This document shows, in pieces, positions 24,359 to 36,200 of a stretch of DNA of 64,000 bases (positions within the stretch are counted from its first letter, which is position 1; every line of letters begins with the position of its first letter). The position numbers were made by a program, and so were the translations under genes. Source of the stretch: Dromiciops gliroides (Eukaryota > Chordata > Mammalia > Microbiotheria > Microbiotheriidae); assembly GCF_019393635.1 (NCBI RefSeq), contig NC_057866.1, forward strand, positions 8,977,723-9,041,722, read 5' to 3'. Under the pieces are notes generated by a model that made no database searches, was not told the DNA's origin, and worked only from the letters and a program-made list of their open reading frames with translations.

Positions 24359-27300
24359 AGCCCTGTCATTTGTGACCAGTGTGACCCTGGGAAAGTCCCT
24401 TCCCATTGCTGGGCCTTGGGTTTCTTCTCCGTAGAATGGGAGAATAGGACTACGCAGCCTCTGAGGTTCCTGACAGGTCTAAAGCAATGACAGAGACAGA
24501 CAATACGCTGTTGATTGTGAGGAGAAAGAGGCATTGGGATGACTTGAAGGGCTGGATGAGGGAGAAAAATGGGGTTAGTTTTGGACACATCTGTGCACGA
24601 CATAACGCAGGCCTGAAGCAGGCCAACATCAGGGAACAGACAGAAGGCCCAGCCAACAGAAGTGACAAGATGTGCCAAATGGTTGGAGCTGAGTCAGTAA
24701 AGAACCTGAGCCTTGCAGGTATAGAGGTGAAGGGCCCTAGGGAGGGCTGCCAGTGGTCACTTCCCATCTCAGACCCCAACAGCTTCAGTCTTGATCACTG
24801 CCCAGGGTTCAGTGCTGCTGCAAGGTCATGCCTCCAAGAAGGCCGACCCCACCCCCCACCCCAGACAGTCAGCCCACAGGAAGGCCTGTCCTAAAAGCCA
24901 GCTTCAGTCCCCGGGTTCCCATTCATTGTTCCCGGTTCTGCCCAACTGGGTCAAACAGGAGTGAGTCAAGGAGCCGTCAGAATCAGGACATGCAGCCCCT
25001 TCAGACGCTGCTGCTGAGATGCTGCGATGTGCCCAAGCCTCACTCTGGAGCCCACAAGACGCAGCCAGTCTCAGGAGGGAAACAAAGCAGATGGGAAACC
25101 CCAGCCAAGAGTCACAGTCCCCATGCTCTGGGCCTAAGTTTTCCACTACTTACAGCCAAGGCCACAAGGTAAGTGGCTTTTCTCTGAAACTCAGCATCCT
25201 TATCATTAAAATGGGAGGTGATTCCTGGCCTGCTGACAAGATAGTGTTATTAGAATTGATAATATACATGAAAGCACTCTGGGGGAGACTCTAAAGCCTC
25301 ACGCAAGGATGAATTCTCATCCACTACCCAAACAGGATCTTCCACAAAGACTAGAGATGTCCTGGTATGGGGAATCCACCCAGCACGCCAGCAGCCCAGA
25401 AGCTGGGCGGTTAGGCTGGGGCTGCTCTGTCTGAAGCACTGAGGGGCTATGTACTTGGCCACAGCCATTCCAGCTCCAGGAAGTCCCGGCATGACACAGG
25501 ACATGGAGCACAGAGACTTGGGTTTCAATTCTAACACCAGCCGTGTGAACCTAAGCAAGTCACGGAAGCTACACCAGCCTCAGCAAGCTGTTGAGAAGAT
25601 CTGAGGCATACAACAAAGCTTACCAGGCAGGGCTAGAGAAAGGGTGGAATCTCTCAGGTTGCTTCAACTGCCCGGATGGACGGACATCAATTCAAATGAG
25701 AGAAAGTGCTCCAGCCTCAGTGCCCTGACCACCACGTTGTTCTATCCTTCTGGGAATAAGAGTTCTCTGGGACGAGTCAAGGACAAAAGGAGGAGGTGAA
25801 GAAGGCCCGTCCCCGCTAAGACAAACCAGGTAAGATCGACAAGCCGAGATGAGAGCGTAGCTGAGAGCCCCGGGACAACAACACGGGAGCCTCGTCTGCC
25901 CTCTCCTCAACCTTCCTGCTGTCCTCCTACAGGAGAGAGAAGCAGGCCCCACGTTCTGAAAGCATGGAGAAAGACAAGCATCTTCCCACGCCTGCACACT
26001 CAGTCCAGACTGTGGGACGGCCACCCCATCCACATCCATCATCTCACCCCAGAGGGAGAGCAAAGTCCATCAGAGACCCGCTGACTTGTGGTGGGACTGT
26101 CTGGCGTAGAGCGCCCACAAAGCAAGATCCTGCCTGGGGGAAATACAGACAAGCCTCTGCTCTGAACAGACCTTGGTCAGGGAGGGACAATGTCAGAGTA
26201 ACACCTGTTTATCTAGTGTCGGCCTCTCTAGAAACCAAAGCCCTTCCTTCCAGAGAGATGCTGGGGAAAGAGGGAAGAGAGGCCTAGGGTAACAGGGACC
26301 ACTGCCCTCAAAGAGAAAGCAGAGAGAACCAAACAAATTAACCACCAACACCCACAGCAGAACTGGAATGAAAGCTCAAGTGTTCTGCCTCAGTTTGTCT
26401 GAAGAATGTTGTGACCAGAAGCTACACATGTACACACACAGATCCCCTGGCCACGCCGGCCCGGCCACTTGTCAGCACCAGCATCAGGAGCTGGGAAGGC
26501 ATCAGAAGGGGGAGCTGGGCATTTCCAAGGCTTCCTCACCTCTCCCTCCAATCACGGAATGTTTATTAAGGGTTGACAACCAACTAGCAGGAACTAACTA
26601 TACTATCTAGGCCTGGAAACACAAAGACAAAACTAAAACACAGGCTGCCCTCAGGAAGCTGCCATTTCACCAGGGGAAACCCCCACTGCTCCCTAAAAAT
26701 CACCCTCCAGCCAAACTGAGAAGGGCTGAGCAGCTGCCCTGCTCCTTTCCCCTTCGGCCTGGGCTGCCCCCCACCCCAACCATACACCAGACACAGCAGA
26801 GTCACGACCACAACTGGAAGTGTCTAGAAAAATAAAAAAACAACCTGAGCTGGGATTAAGAACTAAAGTGGCCCAATGGGTCGGTCACTCCACAGCCTGC
26901 CTCTACAGAATGGAACAAGCCAGCCTGGGCAAGGGTCAGAAGGCCCTGGGTCAGCCTAAAAGGGCCTGTCTTGGGCCACCAGCCCAGGTTTCTAGCTTCA
27001 GCCGCTATGACCCCAGGACCATGAAAACACCAGAACAAACATCCAGGACCTTCCACCATCTCCCTTCTGGGGCCTAGTCTCGGCTTTCTCAGAGTCCCAG
27101 CAGTCCTTGGGGAGCCAGAACCACCCAGACCTCCCCCAAGCCTGGGTGATCCCAGGAAGAAACCCTTCTAGGGGGGCAAACCAAAGCCCAAGTTTGATTC
27201 CGAGACCCCAGCTGGAGAAGACCCTGACCAGGTCACCTGCCTCACAAGGCTGCAGCCAAACTCCACGGAGACCCTGAGCCAGAGGCTCATTGTAGACGTC

Positions 27301-30300
27301 CCCTACCAGCAGTCTAGGCTCCCCTAAGCCACACCTAGCCTTCCAAGGCTACCCAGGACGGAGAGAGGGAGGTGGCCCCACGGAACCTCCTCTGCATCTT
27401 CCACGCTCCCCCAGATGGCCTCTGAAACACGATGGGAGAGTCTTCCTTAAGCCAGAAAATCCAAACTCAGAAGCAGCCAATGAGGAGTGCCCGCAGGTGT
27501 GTAAATCAATCCCTGGACAGACAGACTCCCAAGAAAGTCACTCTTTCTCTGACCAGGAGGCTGAGATTCACTGGGGGCCCTGGATAGAGTTACAGATAGA
27601 GGCACAATATTCTGTTACTGCCCTGGCAATCTGAAGCCCAAGTCTTCAAGATAAGACAGCTCTTAAACCCCTGGAAAACCCTCAACACAGACAGCTCACC
27701 AGGTCCTATTTCTTGTAGAGTTCTAATGAAACGTGGCTGCCCCTTGGTGTAAGCCCAGCTCATCTAGCAGTCTGTTCTCCAAGCTGCCCATCACAGTAGC
27801 CTGTTTTGACCAAAGTGCCAGCCTCCCCCCCACTTAGGAGCAGCAGTCAGGAGGCGTGACACTGAGATGTCCTCACCTGTCCCCAAACCGCCCCATGGGT
27901 GCCTCAGGGAGGATGACTCAGCTCCTGGAAGGCAGCCCTGCCCCCTCTACCTAGTCGGACCACCTACTGGGGCCCACCTCGAGGGACCAACAGAAAGACT
28001 TCAGCCCAAGGAGCAAAGTGACTGAGGGCTGCTACTGCCATTCACACAGGCCACACAACTTTCTATGCACCACAAATTCAAGTCTTCCTGTGGCTTCCAA
28101 ACAAGGAGAGAAAAGACATCAGGTAAAAAGACCCCTCATGTCCCTCTCAGGGAGGCCTTCCAGGGTGGCAGAGGGCAACACCAGCAGGCAAGGCAACCAA
28201 GGATTGCCAGACGAGCTCCAGCTGGTGGTGGTGCCTCTCTGGCAGTGTGGGCAACCTTTGCCTCCCATCACCCCCTCCTATGATCACAGCAGAGATCTGG
28301 ATCACATTCCTGGCATCCTTCACCAAGAGCCACTTCTCCTGCCCCGAGTACAAAGAGTTAACTCTGGAGGTCTCGTCTGATTTGTTCTGGGCGAGGGCTC
28401 TCAGACCTATGCTCAGACACCGTCCAGGCTAGGCGTTTGACAAATGCCTCAAAGTGAACTGGCCAGAGATATTTAACAATCAGAAAGTCCACTTCCTTTG
28501 CCCCCAAAGGATGTCATCTTCCTTCCCGCCCAACTGTTCCACTGGGAGATGGGTGGACCCTGGGACAACATCAGGGAGCTGGTCTGAGACCACAATCAAC
28601 GTGACGTGGCTATCCACGGGCAGATGAGTGAGCTGCCCTGCCCCAAGCTCCTGAACCATGGGAGCATCCTGGGCTCCTAATAGAGTTGTTGCAGGGGCCC
28701 TGGGCCACCACCAATAAAATCAAGAGCATTTACTTTACTGAGGCTTTCCAGCCCACAAGCTGTGTACGGGCAGCTGTCTGGATGCCACCAGCTAACCCTC
28801 AGGATGGCAGGAAAGGTGGGCAGGCACTACCCACACAGGACACACCCAACACCAGAGTGAGCAGGAATGCCAAGGTCAGTGGGGCGGCTTTTCAGTGACT
28901 CTATTATGGTCAGCCTGGACAGAAAGAGGAGCAAGGGCCCACTACCACCAAATACATTATGAACTGTGCAGCATCCCCCTCTGGGGGTGCTGAGCTAGGG
29001 CTCGGTACAAAGCAAGCTAAATTAAGCCCTCAGTTTTATAAAATAAACCACTCAGAAAAGGGAAAAGATGGAGAGATGAGAAAGCAGCAGGCAAAATGGG
29101 GGGGTGGCGCTGCCAAAGGGACAGTAACTCAGCAGTGGGAAGGATGTCACCTCTACGCAGCTCTCCCTTGTGGGCCCAAATAACAAACTGCCCAGAAGCA
29201 CAGGCCTGCAGGACTGGTTCAGTACCTGCCCAGCCAGAGGTAATCCTCTCCAACCCAGCCAACAGGTGCCCCTCTGGGCATTGCTCCTGCTCCCCAGTCA
29301 GGCTGGCCAGAGGCTGCCTCCCGCTCTGGCAGGTAAAGCTGCCCCAGGGAGCTCTTCACAGGCTTCCTTCTCAGGAAAAGAAAAACCACCCCACACTTAG
29401 GTCGCCTTTGTTAGCAGAGGGGAATCCCTCTGAACTTCCCTGGCAGAAAGCCCACAGACGGGAGCAGCACCAGGAGAAGGCACAGGAAGAAGAGGGACCT
29501 GGGGAACAAGGGGACACCATGGCCACGGGCAGATTGGGAGCAAATCCCTGGACAATCCTGGGATGGAGAGGAAGGCCAGATGCCCCTCATGTGACACCTG
29601 GCAAGAGTGACGTGGGGGGAAAGAGGACTAATTTGGAGCCAGAGGCCCTGTGTTTGTGACCCAGCTCTGCGACGAGTCGCTTATCCCCTGGAAGCCTCAG
29701 CCTCTGAACAGGAGGAGGCTAGGCCAGGCAGCCTCAGAGGTCAATGTGACCCTCTAACATTTACAAAGTCCACAGCCAAGGAAAGAACAGTAGGAAAGGA
29801 TGGACCCAGGGAAACAGATCCCGGTAGAGGCCCCGGAAGCATGTGAGGGGTGGAGGGCTGAGTAGGCCAGCCAAGAAGCTTCAGTTATAAGGTGCAATGT
29901 GCTTCACATAAAGCAACCCATCGATAAGCATTTCCCAAGGGCCTACTGTGTGCTCTGCACAATGCTAAGCCCTGGGAGGGTAACAGGTTCATGAAGGAGC
30001 ACATAAAGAATAAAGAAAATAAGCAGAAGGGAGTTTGGGGAAGAGGGCCCCCCAATGTTGGGGAAAGGGCTTTAGGAGAAGCAAAATCTTAAGGGAAGAG
30101 AGGGATGGGATGAGGCAGGGATGAGAAGCCAGAGCATCAGTCCAGGAAGTCTGGAAAAGGTCAGGGGGCCAGGCTGGGAAGGGCTTCAAAAGCAAACAGG
30201 AGTTTACAGCTTATCCCCAAGAAGGAAAGAGCCACTTGTTTGGAGCCTCACGGCAACCTTGTGAGACAGGGAGGTACAAGGATCACCCCCAATTCATAGC

Positions 30301-30690
30301 TGCGAAAACTGAGGCCAAGGGGGCCGTGACTTCCTGATGTCACCCAGCTAGCAAGCGGGGAGGCTGGAAGCCAGGGCAGGGCTCTTACCACCCATTACCT
30401 GGGTGAGGATGCTGAGGGTACAAACAGCAGCAGAAGGGGACACAGCCAGCGGGGATGGGGTCCAGTGTGGTCCGGGGAAGGAGTCACTGACACGGCTTCA
30501 GGGGATCCCTTACGCACTACTTGTGGCACTTTGGACAAGTTACTTAATTAACAACGTGGGCCTCGGTTTCCCTCTCTGTAAAATGGGAGGGGCTGCACTG
30601 AATGGTTCCGGAGGTCCCTCTGAGCTGGGGATCCACGACCCCCCAAATGAAAATTAGGATAAAAGGCACGTGGGAGGCAGCCTGTGCACT
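24359..30690. other. SINE-poor proximal part of PACS1 intron 1
   Basis: No MAR1-type SINE, LINE or LTR recognised; only worn MIR-like pieces (about 24,365-24,480, 29,890-29,970, 30,215-30,350 and 30,500-30,600). No exon recognised. Confidence 0.5.
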
Positions 30691-31085
30691 GCGGGCAGAC
30701 TTGGGCTCCCTCCCGCGTCAGGGCGGTGCGCGCGGGCGAGGACCCCCTGCCCCCCTTGCGGCAGAGCAGAAAGGGGAGCCGGGGGGCAGTTCTGACACCT
30801 GCTAGCCCGGAGTCCGCCCGTCCGCCCCGACACCGGACCAGGAGAGCGCAGCCACGGGCGCGCCGGGCAGGGGGCTGGGCCGGCCCCGCGAGCTCCCTCG
30901 TTCCCTGGGTGACCTTGGAGCGGTCCGTGCGTCTGTCCGGGCTTCCCGGGCCTGCTGCCTCAGTTTCCTCGGCCTGCGCCGAGCTCGGCCGCGAGGTCCG
31001 GCCCAGGGTGGGGGCGGGGCCGCCCCTCCCCCGTGCTCCTCTCTTCCCCTTCCGCCCCCTCCCCCCCGTGCGCGCGCCCCCTCAC

Positions 31086-31444
31086 CTGGGCACGCAGCTG
31101 GCCGAGCTCCGGTCCACCTCCCAGGTGGCGTACAGGTTCATCTGCACCGGGGCGGGCGCGGGGCTGGCGGCTGGGGGCCGCCCGGGGGCGGCGACGGGGC
31201 CGGGGGCGGCGGGACCCGAGGCCCCGGGCCCGGCGGCTGAGGCGGACGAAGACAAGGCGGCCGCCGACGTGGAGGACGCGGCCGAAGCGGCCGGGGCTGC
31301 GGCCGGGGCCGGGGGCTGCGGGGCCTGGGGCGGCGTCGGCGGCGGGGACTGGGCGGCCCCGGGGCCTCGCGGCCCCGCGCCCCCGAAGCCCCCGGCCCCG
31401 GCTGAGGCCGCGGCGCCACCGCCCACCCCTCCGCGCTCCGCCAT
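31086..31444 (-). CDS. PACS1: PACS1 coding exon 1 (partial gene, 5' end only)
   Basis: PACS1 is a cytosolic adaptor that binds acidic-cluster sorting motifs (for example in furin) and helps return cargo to the trans-Golgi network. This exon codes 119 residues plus two bases. It starts [10 protein letters not shown], passes through a long Ala/Pro/Ser-rich low-complexity region and ends [16 protein letters not shown], then SCVP and a donor AG/GTGAG. The ends match human PACS1 exon 1, and the last residues open the cargo-binding region. The middle lacks the polyglutamine tract of human. An in-frame TGA at 31,463-31,465, seven codons upstream, fixes the start. Exon 2 is not in the window, as expected from the very long human intron 1. 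The gene order and direction next to SF3B2 match human. Confidence 0.93.
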
Positions 31445-31530
31445 GGCCCGGGCTGGGGGTGCTCAGAAGGCGGCCCGCCCCGGCGGCGGCGCGAGCATCG
31501 GTGGCGCCCGAGCCTGACGCCGCCGCTGTA

Positions 31531-31573
31531 GCTGCTGCTGCTGCTGCTGCTGCTGCCGCGGCTGCTGCTGCCG
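31531..31573 (-). repeat. CAG-type trinucleotide repeat in PACS1 5' leader
   Basis: About eight GCT units on the plus strand (AGC/CAG on the minus strand) at 31,531-31,556, a short interruption, then three more units. It lies 87-129 bases upstream of the PACS1 ATG and beyond the in-frame stop, so it is not translated from that start. Confidence 0.85.
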
Positions 31574-32065
31574 GGGCTGCGCGCACGCGCGGAGGAGCTG
31601 CCTCGCGCCCTCGCCTCGCGCCCGCCCGCTGCTTGCTGCCGCTCCGTCGGGGGCGGGGGGGGGGATGGAGGCGCGCTCGCCGGCACCGGGGGGGCGGGGC
31701 TTATCCCAGCCCACTCCCGCCCCCAGGCCTCGGGGAGGGCAGAAGCAGAGCGCCCCCTCCCGGCCGGGTCGTTGGCAGCCCCTTGCTTCCCCTCGGGCCA
31801 CGCTCTCCGAGTTGGCGCGCGCTGCCGCGGATGCGCGCCTCGGAAGCCCCGCCCCGCCCAGGCGTTTGGCCCGCGGCGGGAGGCGGCGCCCCTCAGGCAT
31901 GGGCGGGGGGAGGGGAGGGGTGCCGGGCGGGCCGCCCTTCCAGGCCTCCAAACCCTGCTGGCTGCGGGCCACATACATCTGTCCGTAGGCCAGGGGCCTG
32001 CCTTCCCCTCTTAACCCTAATCCACCTGAGCAGAGGCTCAGGAGCCATTTATCACATAAATAGCC

Positions 32066-32089
32066 CCGGATTAAACCAATCTAATCCGG
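32066..32089. promoter_or_regulatory. Inverted TAATCC dyad upstream of PACS1
   Basis: A perfect 8-base inverted repeat, CCGGATTA and TAATCCGG, around an 8-base spacer that includes CCAAT. TAATCC is the core site of K50 homeodomain proteins (OTX, PITX, CRX). It lies about 620 bases upstream of the PACS1 ATG. Confidence 0.45.
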
Positions 32090-32211
32090 CCAGGGCAGGG
32101 CAGCCCCCCACCCTGGCCCAATACTTCCTTCCCCCTCCAGCTCCCTTATTCAGTGTTTCCCCAAATGCTGCAAGCCAAAAGGGCTTAGACTTGGGGCACA
32201 CCTCCCCCCAA

Positions 32212-32700
32212 GAACTGGAGCCCAGCTTCTGCCTAGAGCCCCCACCAAGAGCTGGAACCCAGCATCTGCTTAGAGCCCCCCCCAGAGAGCTGGAGCCCAG
32301 CATCTGCTTAGAGCCCCCCCCCCAGAGAGCTGGAACCCCACATCTGCCTAGAGCCAGCACTCCCCCAGAACTGGAGCCCAGCATCTATCTAGAGCTATCC
32401 CCCGCAAGAGCATCTGTATTTGCCTAGAGCCACATAGCCAACCCGCTTCCCACCCCCCCAAAAGGGATAGAGCCCAGCATCTGCCTAGAGCCCCCCCAGA
32501 GAGCTGGAGCCCAACATCTGCTTAGAGCCCCCCCAGGGAGCTGGAGCCCAGCATCTGCTTAGAGCCCCCCCCCCGAGAGCTGGAACCCCACATCTGCCTA
32601 GAGCTATTCCCCCCAAGAGCATCTGTATTTGCCTAGAGCCACATACCCAACCCACTTCCCACCCCCCCAAAAGGGATAGAGCCCAGCATCTGCCTAGACC
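32212..32700. repeat. Minisatellite between SF3B2 and PACS1
   Basis: About ten units of roughly 37-41 bp built on GAGCTGGAGCCCAGCATCTG, CTTAGAGCC and a C run. A higher-order block recurs, for example AGGGATAG at 32,463 and again at 32,672. Open frames through it on both strands are repeat artefacts. Confidence 0.9.
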
Positions 32701-33037
32701 CTCCTCACCCACCCCTCCACATTGCTGGCTGCTGGCCTGCTTGTCCCACTCTGGAGCCCCACTCTGGAGCCCCGGGCGGCTTGCTAACAGACAGAAAGCT
32801 GCATGTCATTTTTCAGCCAAGCCCTGCCCAGGACTGCTGCTATGCACATACAAAAGGCCAGGGGGAGGGCCCTGCCTCAGGTGGGGCCTGCCCAGGGTGA
32901 CTGGCACTCCCCCCAAGTCTGTCTCCTGTCTTGTGCCCACCACTTTCTCAGCCTGCCTCTGGCACCCTCAGAGAAGGTCGAAGATGGAGATGCAAGCAGG
33001 GTCATATCTATTCACTCTTTCCCTGGGAGGAAAGAGC

Positions 33038-33043
33038 TTTATT
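33038..33043 (-). terminator. SF3B2: SF3B2 poly(A) signal AATAAA
   Basis: AATAAA on the minus strand 155 bases after the stop codon, implying a 3' UTR of about 170-180 bases, short as in human. It is the only canonical signal I see between the stop and the minisatellite. Confidence 0.8.
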
Positions 33044-33197
33044 TACAAAACTGATCTGAAATCAGAACAGCACAAGGAGACGCTGAACAGCAGAAGGGGA
33101 AGTGAACAAGAGTCCTTGGAATCATGAGGGGTCTGGGCCCTGGGCACCAAATGCAAGGTCCAAGTTAGGCATAAAGAGGAGCCAGATGTCTTCGAGG

Positions 33198-33269
33198 TTA
33201 AAACTTGAATTCTTTGTACTTCTTACTCCCCCCTCGGCTATCCTGGGGCTGAGCCTTCCGCTTCTTTTG
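33198..33269 (-). CDS. SF3B2: SF3B2 last coding exon (21)
   Basis: Residues 865-887 (QKKRKAQPQDSRGGSKKYKE, then FKF) and the TAA stop at 33,198-33,200. A short 3' UTR follows. Confidence 0.97.
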   Translation of the reverse strand, partial: QKKRKAQPQDSRGGSKKYKEFKF

Positions 33270-36200
33270 CTGCAAGGGAGAAAAGAGGAAGCCGTTTTCA
33301 GCCCAAGGCCACCCCATGCCATACTTGGGAATGCACGTTCTGGCCACCAGAGGGCAAGCAGGCACAGGCTGGCCTCAGGGGCAGGGCCGGCCCGCCAAGG
33401 AGTCCTTCCTACCTTCTGCTTGGCGGCATGTTCAGCCACCATGTCACTGAAGTCTTCCTTCTCCACCTGGGCCTGCTGCTCCCGCACGTGCTCCTCGTAC
33501 TTCTGGGTCATGGCCATGGGATCCAGCTCCAGCTCCTCGGGGGCCAAGGCCACTTCTACCCCCTGCAGTTCAGGGGCTGGGCCCTTCCGGCTCATCACCT
33601 GCAGGGCACAGACCGGCATTAAAACCTGGCTCCCCCCAAGAACCAGGCCTGGCTCCCAACTCCCCCCACCAGGCTCCACAAGCTCACCGTAGACATGTCG
33701 TAAATGTGGGTGGAGCCCATCATGGCCCCTCCCACGGTGGCGGTTCTCTTCTCAGGCAGCACCGTAAAAAGCTGGGGCGTCTCACTGCTGAAGGGAGGAT
33801 GGAATGGGGGGGGGGGGGGGGTCAGGGCAAGGGAGAACCAAAGGGGCACCCTTGGTCACAAGGGAGGGCCCGGGAAAACACAAACTATGCCTTAGCTACC
33901 ATGGGGCGGATGGGGGCCCTGCGGTCCTCTTAGAGGAAGGTGTTAGAAGCCAGGTTGACCAAGCTTATCCCTGGAGGGAGTAAGGGCCTTCTAGCCTGAG
34001 GCTGGAAGCTTTCGGCACAAATTCTACAGCCATGGGCAATCAGGTGAGGCAGCCAGGGGCTCCAGAGGGCACGGCCTCAGGCTGTGGGACTGATCCCAGG
34101 GTGGGGGTGAGCATACAGTGCTTTACCAGCGATCTACAATTGCTCACTCTCATTACCAATCTGATCCATTACCTCAGATCAGCCTGCCTACCAGCCCGCC
34201 ACCCACCCAGGGCATGAATGGTCGGTGTCTCCCCTCCTGGGGAAGCCCGGCCCCATGTGGACGGCAGCTCACCCATCCATAGCCTCTTCGATTTTCTTCT
34301 TCCTGAGCTCAATCAGTTCAGGCGTCTCCATCCCAGCTGGGACTGATGAAAAGCCTCCAGGCGTGATGAGGCCACTGGGGAGAGGAACAGAGTCGGTAAG
34401 CAGGGAACCCTGGGTCCCCAGGCCCAGACCCCTCTGAAAAGGAGGCGCCGTATGGGATACCTGTCTGCAGGAGTAATGAAGCCTGTTTCATCAGGTTTCT
34501 CTTCATCACTCTCTTCCTCCTCCTCTTCCTCTGAGGATTCCTCATCTGAAGGCTCCAGCTCTCCCCAAGGTGTCCGGTCAATCTCTTCTTCCTCTGTCTT
34601 TGTCTAAAACAAAGCCCAAAGGACCTCAGGAGGACTGAAGACAACTGCTTTATGGCCCCCAACAGGCTCCGAGAAATCCCAGAACCCCGCTATGTCCCCA
34701 CTCTGGGGACCAGGCACAGCCTGACAGGCCCCTATGCACTGACGCCGAGCCGACAAAGCTAAGCATGCTGGGCACAAAGGGAAGAGCAGCCCATGCGCTT
34801 TTCTTTTTTTTAAAGGCACGGTGCCTGGCCCCAAGCATGGGTTTATTCATTAGAGGTAACGGTGCTTTAGGAGCACGTGGGGCAAACTTCTCAACTGTGT
34901 TCTATTCAATTACACGGAGGGTCTATACCAGCCCCAGACAAGTGGCTCCAAGCCTGGCTTCTGTTTGGAGAGCCAGCCCACGGGTGACCAAGCATCTGTA
35001 CCTGGAATTCTGCCGCGTTGGTTCCGAATACGTCTCCGTAGAGTGGTTTCCCAGTCTCATCCACAGGAGGTTTACCCCAGCCCCCCGCGTGGTAACCGAA
35101 GGAGCAGCTCTGAGAGGGGAGGGGGAGGGGAGTTAGTCGGCCCCTTCTCCCGGGGCTACCAAAGAATGAAGACCTTTGCACAGAACTCTCACCTCCCTGC
35201 GATGGGGAAGGGACCCCCCCGAGCACGTGGGCTCTTGGTGCTCTCAGCACCAACCCAAAGTGACTCTGTACCAATCCGTGTCACTCGTACGCACGGACGT
35301 GCGGTCTTCCTCAATGGAAGAGAAGTTACTTGAGGGCAGAGCCTGGTACACGGTGGGGGGTAACCAAATGAGGAGCATGCGGATCACCTCAGGAATGGGA
35401 GAATTCAGTCCAGGGATCTTCAGGTTGGGATAGGAAGGAGGAGGTCCGTATCGCTGCATGGCGATCAGCCACGGGGGAGGGACTTTGTGGGCGTTCTGAG
35501 GAGCAGAGACCCGGTGAGAAGCCACCCCCACACTTGACTTGGCCACCCGCCCAGCCCACCCCACAGCCTCCATTGCTCCAGCACTCACTGGTCCGACTGG
35601 CATCCCCAACGAAATCCTCAGCTCGTCAGACAAATCTCCTGGCTTCTTCTCCTTCAACCGAGTCTCAAACTCCTTCCCCTGAGGGAAAAGAAAAAAAGCA
35701 TCAGAAAGAGTCCAACACACCTAGCATTAAGGCATTCGATCGGATTCGAGCAGAGAGATCGTGGGAAAGAGGAGGAGAAATGACTGTCTGTACTGCATAC
35801 AGGGTTCCATGGAAGGAGAACTGGACCAAACAGGGCTGGCTGGTTTTATTTACAGATTACAATCACTAATCACTTCTGCTTTGTCAAAAGAAGGGAAGGG
35901 AGGCCTGGCAAGGACCAGAGATGATTCTCAAATACATTCCAAGGGCCAGTGAGAACTTAAATTCCCTTTCTCTCACCCCCAAGATCCAATATTTGTTCTA
36001 AAACAAAAAAATCCAATTCCCAAAGACCTCAAGCTAAAAACATCATGCCCCTTCCCATGTCAAATCTGCCCTCCCTTCCTAAAGAGCACTTCACTACAGA
36101 ATCTGGATTCGAGCCCATTTGAAGGGACACCGGGGAGAGGTCCTGAGGCCCCAGAAGCAGCCAGGCTCTCATCCGAGCTCTACACACCTCATAGTAAAGG

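Larger units (their letters stand above)
1..31085 (-). other. PACS1: PACS1 intron 1 (5' part), no exon recognised
   Basis: Everything left of the PACS1 exon 1 donor. I looked for PACS1 exon 2 (human LFSLTLKKLVML) and for other conserved proteins in all frames and saw none. Open frames here are short and many are SINE-encoded. That this is intron follows from PACS1 gene structure in human, not from the sequence alone. Confidence 0.75.
30700..31960. promoter_or_regulatory. PACS1: CpG island of PACS1 promoter and exon 1
   Basis: Very GC-rich, CpG-dense sequence covering PACS1 exon 1, its 5' leader and upstream sequence, with no TATA box. Edges are approximate. Transcription should run to the left from somewhere near 31.55-31.7 kb. 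Confidence 0.8.

Noticed and set aside
31138-31974. A 278-codon minus-strand frame overlapping PACS1 exon 1
   Set aside because: It is a different frame from the conserved PACS1 sequence and is GC-rich low-complexity throughout.
31033-32427. A 464-codon open frame on the plus strand across the CpG island and minisatellite
   Set aside because: It is antisense to PACS1 exon 1, arginine/proline/alanine-rich from GC bias, and its end is minisatellite units. No known domain.
32212-32700. Spaced short repeats resembling a CRISPR array
   Set aside because: This is a eukaryotic minisatellite with variable, repeated spacers and no cas genes.
34461-34472. A U12-type intron after SF3B2 exon 17 (donor GTATCCC)
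   Set aside because: It differs from the U12 donor consensus at two positions and the acceptor side shows an ordinary polypyrimidine tract with CAG and no clear U12 branch site.
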